Part shown: one piece after another, positions 25,087 to 33,210 of the stretch
How positions within the stretch are numbered: position 1 is the first letter of the stretch
How the letters are laid out: each line of letters opens with the position of its first letter
Assembly: GCF_001544615.1 (NCBI RefSeq)
Contig: NZ_FCNV02000008.1
Span: 186,001-250,000, forward strand
From: Caballeronia concitans
Lineage (GTDB): Bacteria > Pseudomonadota > Gammaproteobacteria > Burkholderiales > Burkholderiaceae
Length of the DNA: 64,000 nucleotides
Direction: 5' to 3'
Translations under genes and position numbers: made by a program
The notes under the pieces: model-generated
What the model saw: only the letters and a program-made list of their open reading frames with translations
What the model was told of the DNA's origin: nothing
The model's database searches: none

Positions 25087-25833
25087 TCAGCGCGGTGTGC
25101 CCGGGTCGGCCATGTCGTCCGACTCGACATCCGGATCGGGCACGCTCAAGTCTTCGCGCCGATGATTGATCACGAGGAACACACTCATCAACACGAGAAA
25201 GGCCACGACGAGCAGGGTTGCGTTGAAGAACACGCGCTCATAGCCCAGCTCCGAAACATTGATGAACCAGTACGGATAGAAATCCGACGTGCTGCCGCGC
25301 CATAGCGTGATGAACAAATAGCAAAGCGGATAGACGAGCCATAACGCGCATCGTCGCCATGACAAGTGAAAGCGCGGCACGAACAAAAGCCAGTAGAGCG
25401 CTGCAAGCAAAGGCACGATGGTATGCAGCGCCTCATTGACGAGCGCGCGATACCCCGACGGCGTCCACCAGAAACGCAGCAGCGTGTTGTACGCGATGCC
25501 CACGAACACGATATACACCGCGACCGCCGTCACGACAGGCGGTTGCCGAAAGAATCGCGCGACAGGCGACTGCGCGCGCGTGGCGACGCATGTGAAGCAC
25601 AAGGCCGTGAGCAGCACGGTCAGATTCGTCAGATAGCTGCTCATGCGCGCGAGGCCGTCGATGACAGTGAGTCCGCGACCGAGCGAACGCGCGATGCTCA
25701 GGTCCGTCTGCGCGGCAATGGCGAGCCACGCGATCATGGCGATGGCGGCGGCCATTGCAAGCGATGCCGTGCTCGGCGTGTGAAGCGGCAACGCGTGTTC
25801 GTTCGCTTTAGAGTGAGTTTGAGGCTTTCGCAT
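25087..25833 (-). CDS. Pr6Pr family membrane protein
   Basis: The 248-residue protein has about six or seven hydrophobic spans (for example AMAAAIAMIAWLAIAA, YLTNLTVLLTALCFT, VVTAVAVYIVFVGIAY and LLVVAFLVLMSVFLVI). The pattern SYLTNLTVLLTAL, RALVNEALHTIVPLLAALYWLLF and STSDFYPYWFINVSELG is that of the Pr6Pr family (FAR-17a/AIG1-like). Some members of the superfamily are hydrolases, but the role of bacterial members is unknown. It is convergent with the EthD gene across 13 bases and divergent from the MFS gene. There is no evidence linking it to C1 metabolism. Confidence 0.85.
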   Translation of the reverse strand: MRKPQTHSKANEHALPLHTPSTASLAMAAAIAMIAWLAIAAQTDLSIARSLGRGLTVIDGLARMSSYLTNLTVLLTALCFTCVATRAQSPVARFFRQPPVVTAVAVYIVFVGIAYNTLLRFWWTPSGYRALVNEALHTIVPLLAALYWLLFVPRFHLSWRRCALWLVYPLCYLFITLWRGSTSDFYPYWFINVSELGYERVFFNATLLVVAFLVLMSVFLVINHRREDLSVPDPDVESDDMADPGTPR

Positions 25834-26010
25834 GGGCTCATTCTATCGACGCATTCGAAGGCGTGCCGGAGCCGTTTCCGGGTATCCCCGCGTTGCGGAG
25901 GCGTCCTTTGTTGCGTACTCTCACGCGAGTCGTAAGGTTCGCTATGTGAATCGCTGTTCGTATCGCGAACATTCGGCGAATATCTGGCCTCTCAACATAA
26001 AGGGAATGAA

Positions 26011-27375
26011 GTGAGCAGAAGTCCAAGCGTGAACGTTCAGACGTTCATCAACGAGCATCCGTTCTCGCCGTTTCAGTGGCTCATCTTCGGGATGTGCTTC
26101 GTCATTGTCCTGCTGGATGGCTTCGATACGGCTGCAATCGGCTTTATCGCGCCGTCGCTGGTGACGGAATGGCATATCAGCCGCCCCGCGCTCGCGCCGG
26201 TGCTGAGCGCGGCGCTCTTCGGCCTTGCTGCGGGTGCGCTGCTGTCGGGGCCGCTGTCGGATCGCCTGGGCCGTCGACTGATGCTGCTTTCATCGGTGAT
26301 TCTCTTTGGCGTCGCGTGTTTTGCATCGGCCTATTCGGCGGATATCACGCAACTCACGACGCTGCGCTTCGTCACGGGCCTGGGCCTCGGCGCGGCGATG
26401 CCCAACGCCGTCACGATGATGAGTGAGTTTTGCCCCGATAATCGGCGCGCGACGCTCATCAATCTGATGTTCTGCGGCTTTCCGTTGGGCGCGGCGTTCG
26501 GCGGCTTTCTCGCGGCGTGGATGATTCCGCATTTCGGCTGGCGCAGCGTGCTGTTTCTGGGCGGCGTCGCGCCGCTCGTGCTGTCCGTGCTGCTGCTTCT
26601 TACGCTGCCGGAATCGGTGCGTTACATGGTGGCGAAGGCGAAGCCCGTCGAGAAGATTCGCGCGACGCTCGCACGCATTTCGCAAGACGCGCGCAACGCC
26701 GGTTCTTTCTTCATGACCGAAGCGGCGCCTGCGGTTCAAGGGCAGAGCGGCATGAGCGTGGTGCTCTCGCGTTCATACATCGTCGGCTCGATCATGCTGT
26801 GGCTCGCCTATTTCATGGGCCTCGTGATCTTCTATGCATCGATCAACTGGATGCCGATTCTGCTCAAGGAATCCGGACTCAATCCGCAACGCGCGACGCT
26901 CATCTCCGCATTGTTCCCGCTCGGCGGCGTGGGCGCGGTGTTGCTCGGCGTGCTGATGGACAAGTTCAACGCGAACCGCATCATCGCCGCATGTTATGCG
27001 TTGACGGCGGTGAGCGTGTACTGCATCGGTCAGGCCGCAGGCAACGTGGGTTTGCTCGTGCTGGTGGTGTTCCTCGCGGGCGTGTTGATGAACACGGCGC
27101 AATCGTCGATGCCCGCGCTCGCCGCCGCGTTTTATCCGACGCAAGGGCGTGGTACTGGCGTTGCGTGGATGCTCGGCATCGGGCGCTTTGGCGGTATTGC
27201 GGGGTCGTTTCTTGTTGCCGAGTTGACGCGGCTGCACTTCACGTTTGGCGGGATCTTCGCGGTGATCGCGGTGGCGGGATTGGTGTCGGCGGTGGCGTTG
27301 CTCATCAAGCAGGCGGCGCATCCGCAAGCTAAGACTGCAGCCGAGCTTAAGGCTACGGGGCCGGTGGGGCATTAA
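26011..27375 (+). CDS. MFS transporter, aromatic acid:H+ symporter type
   Basis: The 454-residue protein has 12 predicted membrane helices and belongs to the aromatic acid:H+ symporter branch (PcaK/BenK-like) of the major facilitator superfamily. Marks are LLDGFDTAAIGFIAPSL in helix 1 (the D-G-x-D motif), the loop GPLSDRLGRRLMLL, and PESVRYMVAKAKP in the central loop. The start codon is GTG at 26011, supported by AAGGGA upstream. No aromatic-degradation genes are nearby, so the substrate is open; small carboxylates or vanillate-type methoxy aromatics, whose demethylation yields C1 units, are guesses. The gene has no obvious operon partner. Confidence 0.9.
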   Translation: MSRSPSVNVQTFINEHPFSPFQWLIFGMCFVIVLLDGFDTAAIGFIAPSLVTEWHISRPALAPVLSAALFGLAAGALLSGPLSDRLGRRLMLLSSVILFGVACFASAYSADITQLTTLRFVTGLGLGAAMPNAVTMMSEFCPDNRRATLINLMFCGFPLGAAFGGFLAAWMIPHFGWRSVLFLGGVAPLVLSVLLLLTLPESVRYMVAKAKPVEKIRATLARISQDARNAGSFFMTEAAPAVQGQSGMSVVLSRSYIVGSIMLWLAYFMGLVIFYASINWMPILLKESGLNPQRATLISALFPLGGVGAVLLGVLMDKFNANRIIAACYALTAVSVYCIGQAAGNVGLLVLVVFLAGVLMNTAQSSMPALAAAFYPTQGRGTGVAWMLGIGRFGGIAGSFLVAELTRLHFTFGGIFAVIAVAGLVSAVALLIKQAAHPQAKTAAELKATGPVGH

Positions 27376-27634
27376 GGGCTTTCTTCTCTCTCTCGTTTCG
27401 ATGAGGAGTCTCGCCTCGCGTGGCTTCGGCTGCGCGAGGCGATTTGGTTTTATGTACCGGTTCATGCAGTGCTTCCTCCACCCACTTACGACAACCCCTG
27501 TCGCTCCCAACCAACCCCACGTCGCATTCCCCCCAACGTGTGAAGTAAAACCGTCCTACTCTCCCCCAACGGCCGCGTGCATCGCGACGAGACGCACGCG
27601 CGCAGCCGCCCACGAATCCAAGGAGACGAATGAG

Positions 27635-28831
27635 ATGAGCACGAACCGCGGCGTCGTATATCTAGGCCAGGGCAAAGTCGAAGTCCAGTCCATCGACTAT
27701 CCGAGAATGGTCGATCCCCGCGGCCGCGACATCGGCCACGGCGTCATTTTGAAAGTCGTCAGCACGAACATCTGCGGCTCGGACCAGCATATGGTTCGCG
27801 GCCGCACCACCGCGCCCATCGGCCTCGTGCTCGGGCACGAAATCACCGGCGAAGTCATCGAAATTGGACGCGACGTGGAGACGCTATCCATCGGCGATCT
27901 CGTCTCCGTGCCGTTCAACGTCGCATGCGGCCGCTGTCCCACATGCAAGGCGCAGCACACCGGCGTGTGCCTCAACGTGAACCCGTCGCGCGCGGGCGGC
28001 GCGTATGGTTATGTGGACATGGGCGGATGGATCGGCGGACAGGCCGAGTACGTGATGGTCCCGTACGCCGACTTCAACCTGCTCAAGTTCCCCGACAAGG
28101 CGCAGGCGATGTCCAAGATCCGCGACCTCACCTGTCTCTCCGATATTCTTCCGACCGGCTATCACGGCGCGGTCATGGCGGGCGTGAAGCCGGGCGCGAC
28201 CGTCTATATCGCGGGCGCGGGGCCGGTCGGCATGGCGGCGGCTGCATCGGCGCGTCTGTTGGGCGCGGCCTGCACCATCGTCGGCGACATGAACGAAGAG
28301 CGCCTCGCGCATGCGCGCAAGATGGGCTTCGAGACCATCGATCTCTCGAAAGACGCGACGCTCGGCGAGCAGATCGAGCAGATTCTCGGCAAGCCCGAAG
28401 TGGATTGCGCCGTGGATTGCGTCGGTTTCGAAGCGCACGGACACGGAAGCGAGCACAACGCCGAAGCGCCCGCGACCGTGCTCAACTCACTGATGGAAAT
28501 CACGAAGGCAGCAGGCGCGATCGGCATTCCAGGCCTCTATGTCACCGACGACCCCGGCGCCGCCGATGCCGCCGCGAGAAAGGGCAGCCTGAGCATCCGC
28601 TTCGGGCTCGGCTGGGCCAAGTCGCATTCGTTCCATACGGGACAAACGCCGGTGATGAAATACAACCGCAATCTGATGCAGGCGATTTTGTGGGACCGTT
28701 TGCCGATAGCGGATATCGTGAATGTATCGGTGGTCACGCTCGACGAAGCGCCGGAAGGTTATCGCAAGTTCGATGGTGGCGCGCCGCGCAAGTTCGTCAT
28801 CGATCCGCATGGGTTGCTCAAAGCGGCTTAG
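27635..28831 (+). CDS. fdhA: Glutathione-independent formaldehyde dehydrogenase
   Basis: FdhA is a zinc medium-chain dehydrogenase that oxidises formaldehyde to formate with tightly bound NAD and needs no glutathione, as in Pseudomonas putida. The 398-residue product has normal length. It shows CGSDQHMVRGRT (catalytic zinc Cys), GLVLGHEITGEV, the structural zinc cluster CGRCPTCKAQHTGVC, the NAD loop YIAGAGPVGMAA and the characteristic PTGYHGAVMAGV. The start follows AAGGAGACGAATGAG. It is convergent with gbdR, with a strong hairpin between. In pseudomonads fdhA is part of the glycine betaine regulon, so here it probably detoxifies formaldehyde from betaine demethylation. Confidence 0.95.
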   Translation: MSTNRGVVYLGQGKVEVQSIDYPRMVDPRGRDIGHGVILKVVSTNICGSDQHMVRGRTTAPIGLVLGHEITGEVIEIGRDVETLSIGDLVSVPFNVACGRCPTCKAQHTGVCLNVNPSRAGGAYGYVDMGGWIGGQAEYVMVPYADFNLLKFPDKAQAMSKIRDLTCLSDILPTGYHGAVMAGVKPGATVYIAGAGPVGMAAAASARLLGAACTIVGDMNEERLAHARKMGFETIDLSKDATLGEQIEQILGKPEVDCAVDCVGFEAHGHGSEHNAEAPATVLNSLMEITKAAGAIGIPGLYVTDDPGAADAAARKGSLSIRFGLGWAKSHSFHTGQTPVMKYNRNLMQAILWDRLPIADIVNVSVVTLDEAPEGYRKFDGGAPRKFVIDPHGLLKAA

Positions 28832-28840
28832 TAAAGAACA

Positions 28841-28864
28841 AAGCGCCTCTAGAAAGAGGCGCTT
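28841..28864 (+). terminator. Terminator hairpin after fdhA
   Basis: AAGCGCCTCT, loop AGAA, AGAGGCGCTT: a perfect 10-base stem 9 bases after the fdhA stop, followed by GCTTTTC. It lies between convergent fdhA and gbdR and may serve both directions, although the T-run is short. Confidence 0.8.
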
Positions 28865-28886
28865 GCTTTTCATGCGCTGAGAGAAT

Positions 28887-29882
28887 TCAAGCGACCATGA
28901 CCGGCACGGCACTCAAAGGCGGCACCTGCTTTCTGCGCTCGCGCGTGGGCGCGGTGCCGAACGCATCGCGATAACTCTTCGAAAAGTGACATGCGGACTG
29001 AAAGCCGCACGCCATCGTGATGTGCATGATCGACATGTCCGTCTGCAGCAGCAATTCGCGCGCGCGTCTCAGGCGCAGCGTCAGATAGTAATGCGTCGGC
29101 GTCATGCCGAGATGCTCGCGAAAAAGACGCTGCAATTGCCGTTGCGACATGCCCGCCAGCCGCGCGAGTTCTTCGCGCGAAAGCGGTTCCTCGATGTTGT
29201 TCTCCATCAGCGAGATCACTTCGAACAAGGACTTGTTCGCCGATCCGAGCCGCGCCACGAGCGGCATGCGTTGTTGCGCGCTGGTGTCCCGCACGTGTTC
29301 GACGATGAACTGTTCCGCGATCTGCGTGACTCGCGCCGTGCCGACACGCGCGGCGATCAGATTGAGCATCATGTCGAGCGGCGCGACTCCGCCCGTACAC
29401 GTCACGCGATCGCGATCGATCACGAATAACTCTTTGAGAAAACGCGTGTCGGGAAACTCTTCCTTGAGCGCCGACATGTTCTCCCAGTGAATGGCGCACG
29501 CATAGCCCGCAAGCAATCCGGCGCGCGCAAGCGCATACGTTCCCGTACAAAGACTGCCGAGCACGCTGCCCGTGCGCGCGAAGCGACGCAATGCGGAGAG
29601 ATGTTCGGGCGTAGTCGAATGCTGCACGTCGATGCCGCCCACCACGAACACGATATCCGGCTGGCCCACGCATTCCACCGGTCCCGTATCGACGGAAAGC
29701 CCATTGCTTGCCGCAACGGGTCCGCCCGTGGGACTGACGATAGACCATCGATAGAGCGGCTGCCCCGTCAGGTAATTCGCCATGCGCAGGACTTCCACTG
29801 CGTTGGTGAACGCGATCATCGTGAAGTTCGGCAGCGGCATAAAGGCGAAGTGCGACAGCGACGCCGTGCGATCGGGAGACAT
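28887..29882 (-). CDS. gbdR: GlxA-type AraC-family regulator of glycine betaine catabolism
   Basis: GbdR activates glycine betaine and dimethylglycine catabolism in pseudomonads and burkholderias. The protein has an N-terminal DJ-1/PfpI-like (GATase1) sensing domain (FMPLPNFTMIAFTNAVEVLRMAN ... LGSLCTGTYALARAGLL) and two AraC helix-turn-helix motifs at the C-terminus (LARLAGMSQRQLQRLFREHLG and ITMACGFQSACHFSKSYRDAFG). The start at 29882 gives 331 residues and has AAGGAATC upstream; a start at 29978 (363 residues) is closer to the length of Pseudomonas GbdR and cannot be excluded. It is divergent from the glyA operon, its likely target. Confidence 0.88.
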   Translation of the reverse strand: MSPDRTASLSHFAFMPLPNFTMIAFTNAVEVLRMANYLTGQPLYRWSIVSPTGGPVAASNGLSVDTGPVECVGQPDIVFVVGGIDVQHSTTPEHLSALRRFARTGSVLGSLCTGTYALARAGLLAGYACAIHWENMSALKEEFPDTRFLKELFVIDRDRVTCTGGVAPLDMMLNLIAARVGTARVTQIAEQFIVEHVRDTSAQQRMPLVARLGSANKSLFEVISLMENNIEEPLSREELARLAGMSQRQLQRLFREHLGMTPTHYYLTLRLRRARELLLQTDMSIMHITMACGFQSACHFSKSYRDAFGTAPTRERRKQVPPLSAVPVMVA

Positions 29883-30316
29883 GTGGGAATTGATTCCTTG
29901 GAATCTATAGTTCGACGCCGAGACTTGCGGCGTGGTGTCACTCCAGCATTTTGTTTTCAAGTGCAACTTGCATGCCATCAGGCTAAACCCTGAATATTCA
30001 AGCCGCGCTTATCAATGTCTTCAAAGCACGCACTATTGCGGCGCGAACACGCGTGCTAAAAGCACTGACTCAGCGCACGAGCGTGCCGCCATAGTGCAGT
30101 GCATCCTTAAGGAGAAGCGTCCTACACCCAAAGCGATTCGGCCACTTGTCGAAAACAGACGCGCATGTCGGAAAAGGCCAAGAACACGTCTGAATTCGTA
30201 AATTGACCGGCAAGGCGAACGTCAAGAATAGACGCAAGCGATGAAGGCTCACGCGGCGCAAGGCACGCAACCCAGGCTTCATCCAATGATCGTTCTTACC
30301 TGACCACGGACCTGCC
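29883..30316. other. 434-base divergent control region, gbdR / glyA-gbc operon
   Basis: No gene is supported here. It should hold the promoter of gbdR and the main promoter of the betaine operon with GbdR sites. A TTGACC at 30203-30208 is a possible -35 element for glyA, without a convincing -10. I saw no riboswitch-like fold. Confidence 0.55.
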
Positions 30317-31591
30317 ATGTCGAACTCGAATCCCTTCTTTGAAGCGCCGCTCGCCGCGCGCGATGCCTCCGTACGCGGCGCCATCCTTCGGGAACTGGAA
30401 CGCCAGCAATCGCAGATCGAATTGATCGCGTCGGAAAACATCGTGTCGCGCGCCGTGCTCGAAGCGCAAGGCTCGGTGCTCACGAACAAGTATGCGGAAG
30501 GGTATCCGGGCAAGCGCTATTACGGCGGCTGTGAGTTCGTCGATGAAGTCGAGTCGCTTGCCATCGATCGCATCAAGCAACTCTTCAACGCGAAGTTCGC
30601 CAACGTGCAGCCGCATTCCGGCGCGCAGGCCAACGGCGCCGTGATGCTCGCGCTCGCGAAGCCGGGCGATACCGTGCTCGGTATGTCGCTCGACGCGGGC
30701 GGTCACCTCACACACGGCGCGAAGCCGGCGCTGTCGGGCAAGTGGTTCAACGCGGTTCAATATGGCGTGAATCGCGACACCATGCTGATCGACTACGAGC
30801 AGATCGAGGAGCTGGCTGAGCAGCACAAGCCGTCGCTGATCATCGCGGGTTTCTCGGCTTACCCGCGCAAGCTGGACTTCAAGCGGCTGCGCGCAATCGC
30901 CGATCGCGCCGGTGCGAAGCTCATGGTCGACATGGCGCATATCGCGGGCATCATCGCGGCGGGGCGTCATGACAATCCGGTCGATCACGCGCATGTCGTC
31001 ACGTCGACCACGCACAAGACGCTGCGCGGCCCGCGCGGCGGCTTCATCCTGACCAACGACGAAGACATCGCGAAGAAGATCAATTCCGCCGTGTTTCCGG
31101 GGCTGCAAGGCGGTCCGCTGATGCATGTGATCGCGGGCAAGGCCGTTGCGTTCGGCGAAGCGTTGCAGCCCGAGTTCAAGACGTATATCGACAACGTGCT
31201 CGCGAATGCACAGGCGTTGGGCGAAGTGCTGAAGGCGGGCGGCGTCGATCTCGTCACGGGCGGCACGGACAACCATCTCTTGCTCGTCGATCTGCGTCCC
31301 AAGGGTCTCAAGGGCAATCAGGTTGAACAGGCCCTCGAGCGCGCAGGCATCACGTGCAACAAGAACGGCATTCCGTTCGATACCGAGAAGCCCACGGTCA
31401 CGTCGGGCATTCGCCTGGGCACGCCCGCGGGAACCACGCGCGGCTTCGGCGTGGAAGAGTTCCGCGAAACCGGACGCCTGATTCTCGAAGTCTTCGATTC
31501 GTTGCGCGAGCATCCCGAAGGCGATCCGCAAACCGAACAACGCGTGCGCCGCGAGATCTTCGCGCTGTGCGAGCGCTTCCCCATCTACTGA
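30317..31591 (+). CDS. glyA: Serine hydroxymethyltransferase
   Basis: GlyA interconverts glycine plus methylene-THF with serine, using PLP. In the betaine pathway it takes the final glycine and the C1 unit from sarcosine demethylation to serine. The 424-residue product has normal length. It carries [64 protein letters not shown] and the PLP Lys234 in [14 protein letters not shown]. As first gene of the glycine betaine cluster it is a dedicated copy (often glyA1), separate from the housekeeping gene expected elsewhere in the genome. Confidence 0.95.
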   Translation: MSNSNPFFEAPLAARDASVRGAILRELERQQSQIELIASENIVSRAVLEAQGSVLTNKYAEGYPGKRYYGGCEFVDEVESLAIDRIKQLFNAKFANVQPHSGAQANGAVMLALAKPGDTVLGMSLDAGGHLTHGAKPALSGKWFNAVQYGVNRDTMLIDYEQIEELAEQHKPSLIIAGFSAYPRKLDFKRLRAIADRAGAKLMVDMAHIAGIIAAGRHDNPVDHAHVVTSTTHKTLRGPRGGFILTNDEDIAKKINSAVFPGLQGGPLMHVIAGKAVAFGEALQPEFKTYIDNVLANAQALGEVLKAGGVDLVTGGTDNHLLLVDLRPKGLKGNQVEQALERAGITCNKNGIPFDTEKPTVTSGIRLGTPAGTTRGFGVEEFRETGRLILEVFDSLREHPEGDPQTEQRVRREIFALCERFPIY

Positions 31592-31611
31592 GCACACGGA
31601 GCAAACAAGCG

Positions 31612-32583
31612 ATGAGCACTTTGCACGACTCCAGCATCATCATCGACGGACTCAACATCTCGAAGTTCGAGCGCTCCGTGTTCGAAGACATGCGCAAGGG
31701 TGGCGTCACTGCCGTCAATTGCACGGTCTCGGTGTGGGAAGACTTTCAGAAGACCGTCGACAACATCGCGGAAATGAAGCAGCAGATCCGCGAATACAGT
31801 GAGATTCTCACGCTCGTGCGCACGACCGACGACATTCTCCGCGCGAAGAAAGAGAACAAGACCGGCATCATCTTCGGCTTCCAGAATTCGTATGCGTTCG
31901 AGGACAACCTGGGCTATATCGAAGTGTTCAAGGAGCTGGGCGTGAACGTCGTTCAGCTCTGCTACAACACGCAGAACCTCGTCGGCACCGGCTGTTATGA
32001 AGCCGATGGCGGTCTCTCCGGCTATGGCCGCGAAGTGATTCAGGAAATGAATCGCGTGGGCATTCTGGTGGATCTCTCGCATGTGGGCGCGAAGACGTCG
32101 TCGGATGCCATCGCGTGTTCCAAGAAGCCTGTTACTTACTCGCATTGCTGTCCGTCGGGCTTGAAAGAGCATCCGCGCAACAAGACCGATGAACAGCTGA
32201 GAGAGATTGTCGATGCGAACGGCTTCGTCGGCGTGACGATGTTCGCGCCGTTCCTGAAGAAAGGCCCGGACGCGACGGTCGACGATTATCTCGAAGCAAT
32301 CGAATACGTGATCGATGTGGTCGGCGAAGACAAGGTCGGCATCGGCACGGACTTCACGCAAGGCTATAGCACCGAGTTCTTCGACTGGATCACGCACGAC
32401 AAGGGCCGTTATCGTCAATTGACGAACTTCGGCAAGGTGGTGAATCCCGAAGGCATTCGCACCATCGGCGAGTTTCCGAATCTCACTGCCGCGATGCAGC
32501 GCGCAGGCTGGAGTGAATCGCGCATCAAGAAGGTGATGGGCGAGAACTGGCTGCGCGTATTCGGCGAAGTGTGGAACGTCTGA
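31612..32583 (+). CDS. M19 membrane-dipeptidase-like protein with altered metal site
   Basis: The 323-residue protein belongs by sequence to the renal (membrane) dipeptidase family M19, and a homologue is present in dgc clusters of pseudomonads. The later metal ligands are visible: VDLSHVG, PVTYSHC and GIGTDFTQGY. However, the first metal motif DGHND of active dipeptidases reads DGLNI here, and the bridging Glu position reads GFQNSYAFE. Loss of these ligands suggests it does not hydrolyse dipeptides as usual, and its role in dimethylglycine catabolism is unknown. No signal peptide is present. It lies 20 bases after glyA and 22 before the next gene. Confidence 0.88.
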   Translation: MSTLHDSSIIIDGLNISKFERSVFEDMRKGGVTAVNCTVSVWEDFQKTVDNIAEMKQQIREYSEILTLVRTTDDILRAKKENKTGIIFGFQNSYAFEDNLGYIEVFKELGVNVVQLCYNTQNLVGTGCYEADGGLSGYGREVIQEMNRVGILVDLSHVGAKTSSDAIACSKKPVTYSHCCPSGLKEHPRNKTDEQLREIVDANGFVGVTMFAPFLKKGPDATVDDYLEAIEYVIDVVGEDKVGIGTDFTQGYSTEFFDWITHDKGRYRQLTNFGKVVNPEGIRTIGEFPNLTAAMQRAGWSESRIKKVMGENWLRVFGEVWNV

Positions 32584-32605
32584 CCATAAGAACGAGGAAC
32601 CCGCG

Positions 32606-33148
32606 ATGCAACCGCAACTGCCTATCGACGTCGATGCACAAACCGGCGTCTGGACCACCGACGCGCTGCCGATGCTCTACGTGCCGCGCCATTTCTTCAC
32701 GAACAATCACGTCGCCGTCGAAGAAGCGCTCGGACGCGAGACGTATGCCGAGATTCTCTATAAAGCCGGCTACAAGTCCGCTTATCACTGGTGCGAGAAG
32801 GAAGCGGCGAAGCACGGCATCGTCGGCATGGCCGTGTTCGAGCACTACCTGAAGCGTCTTTCGCAGCGTGGCTGGGGTCTCTTCGATATCGTCGAATCCG
32901 ATCCGCAAAGCTCGATGGCGCGTATCCACTTGCGTCATTCGTCGTTCGTGCTCGCGCAGCCCGGCAAGCAGGGCAAGCTCTGCTACATGTTCGCGGGATG
33001 GTTCGCAGGCGCGATGGACTGGGTCAACGACACCGCGCCCGATAGCGCGAAGAAAGGCCCGCGCTCGCGTTCCATCGAAACGCAGTGCGCCGCCGAAGGC
33101 CACGACCATTGCGTGTTCGAAGTGTCGCCGCTGCACGTCCACGCATAG
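32606..33148 (+). CDS. DUF5943 / V4R-like protein of the dimethylglycine cluster
   Basis: The 180-residue protein is conserved beside dgcA in betaine-degrading bacteria. The family I recall is DUF5943, with a C-terminal 4-vinyl-reductase-like (V4R) fold. Visible segments are MLYVPRHFFTNNHVAVEEALG, YKSAYHWCEKEAAKHGI and, in the V4R-like part, MFAGWFAGAMDWV followed by ETQCAAEGHDHCVFEVSPL. The QCxxxGxxxCxF pattern is typical of V4R domains that bind small molecules or zinc. The function is not known; a sensory or assembly role is possible. It sits between the M19-like gene and dgcA on one transcript. Confidence 0.85.
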   Translation: MQPQLPIDVDAQTGVWTTDALPMLYVPRHFFTNNHVAVEEALGRETYAEILYKAGYKSAYHWCEKEAAKHGIVGMAVFEHYLKRLSQRGWGLFDIVESDPQSSMARIHLRHSSFVLAQPGKQGKLCYMFAGWFAGAMDWVNDTAPDSAKKGPRSRSIETQCAAEGHDHCVFEVSPLHVHA

Positions 33149-33210
33149 CACGGATAGCACGCATCGCGCATAGAAAGCATCGAGGCATATTCAATCTTAG
33201 GTGGACCGCC

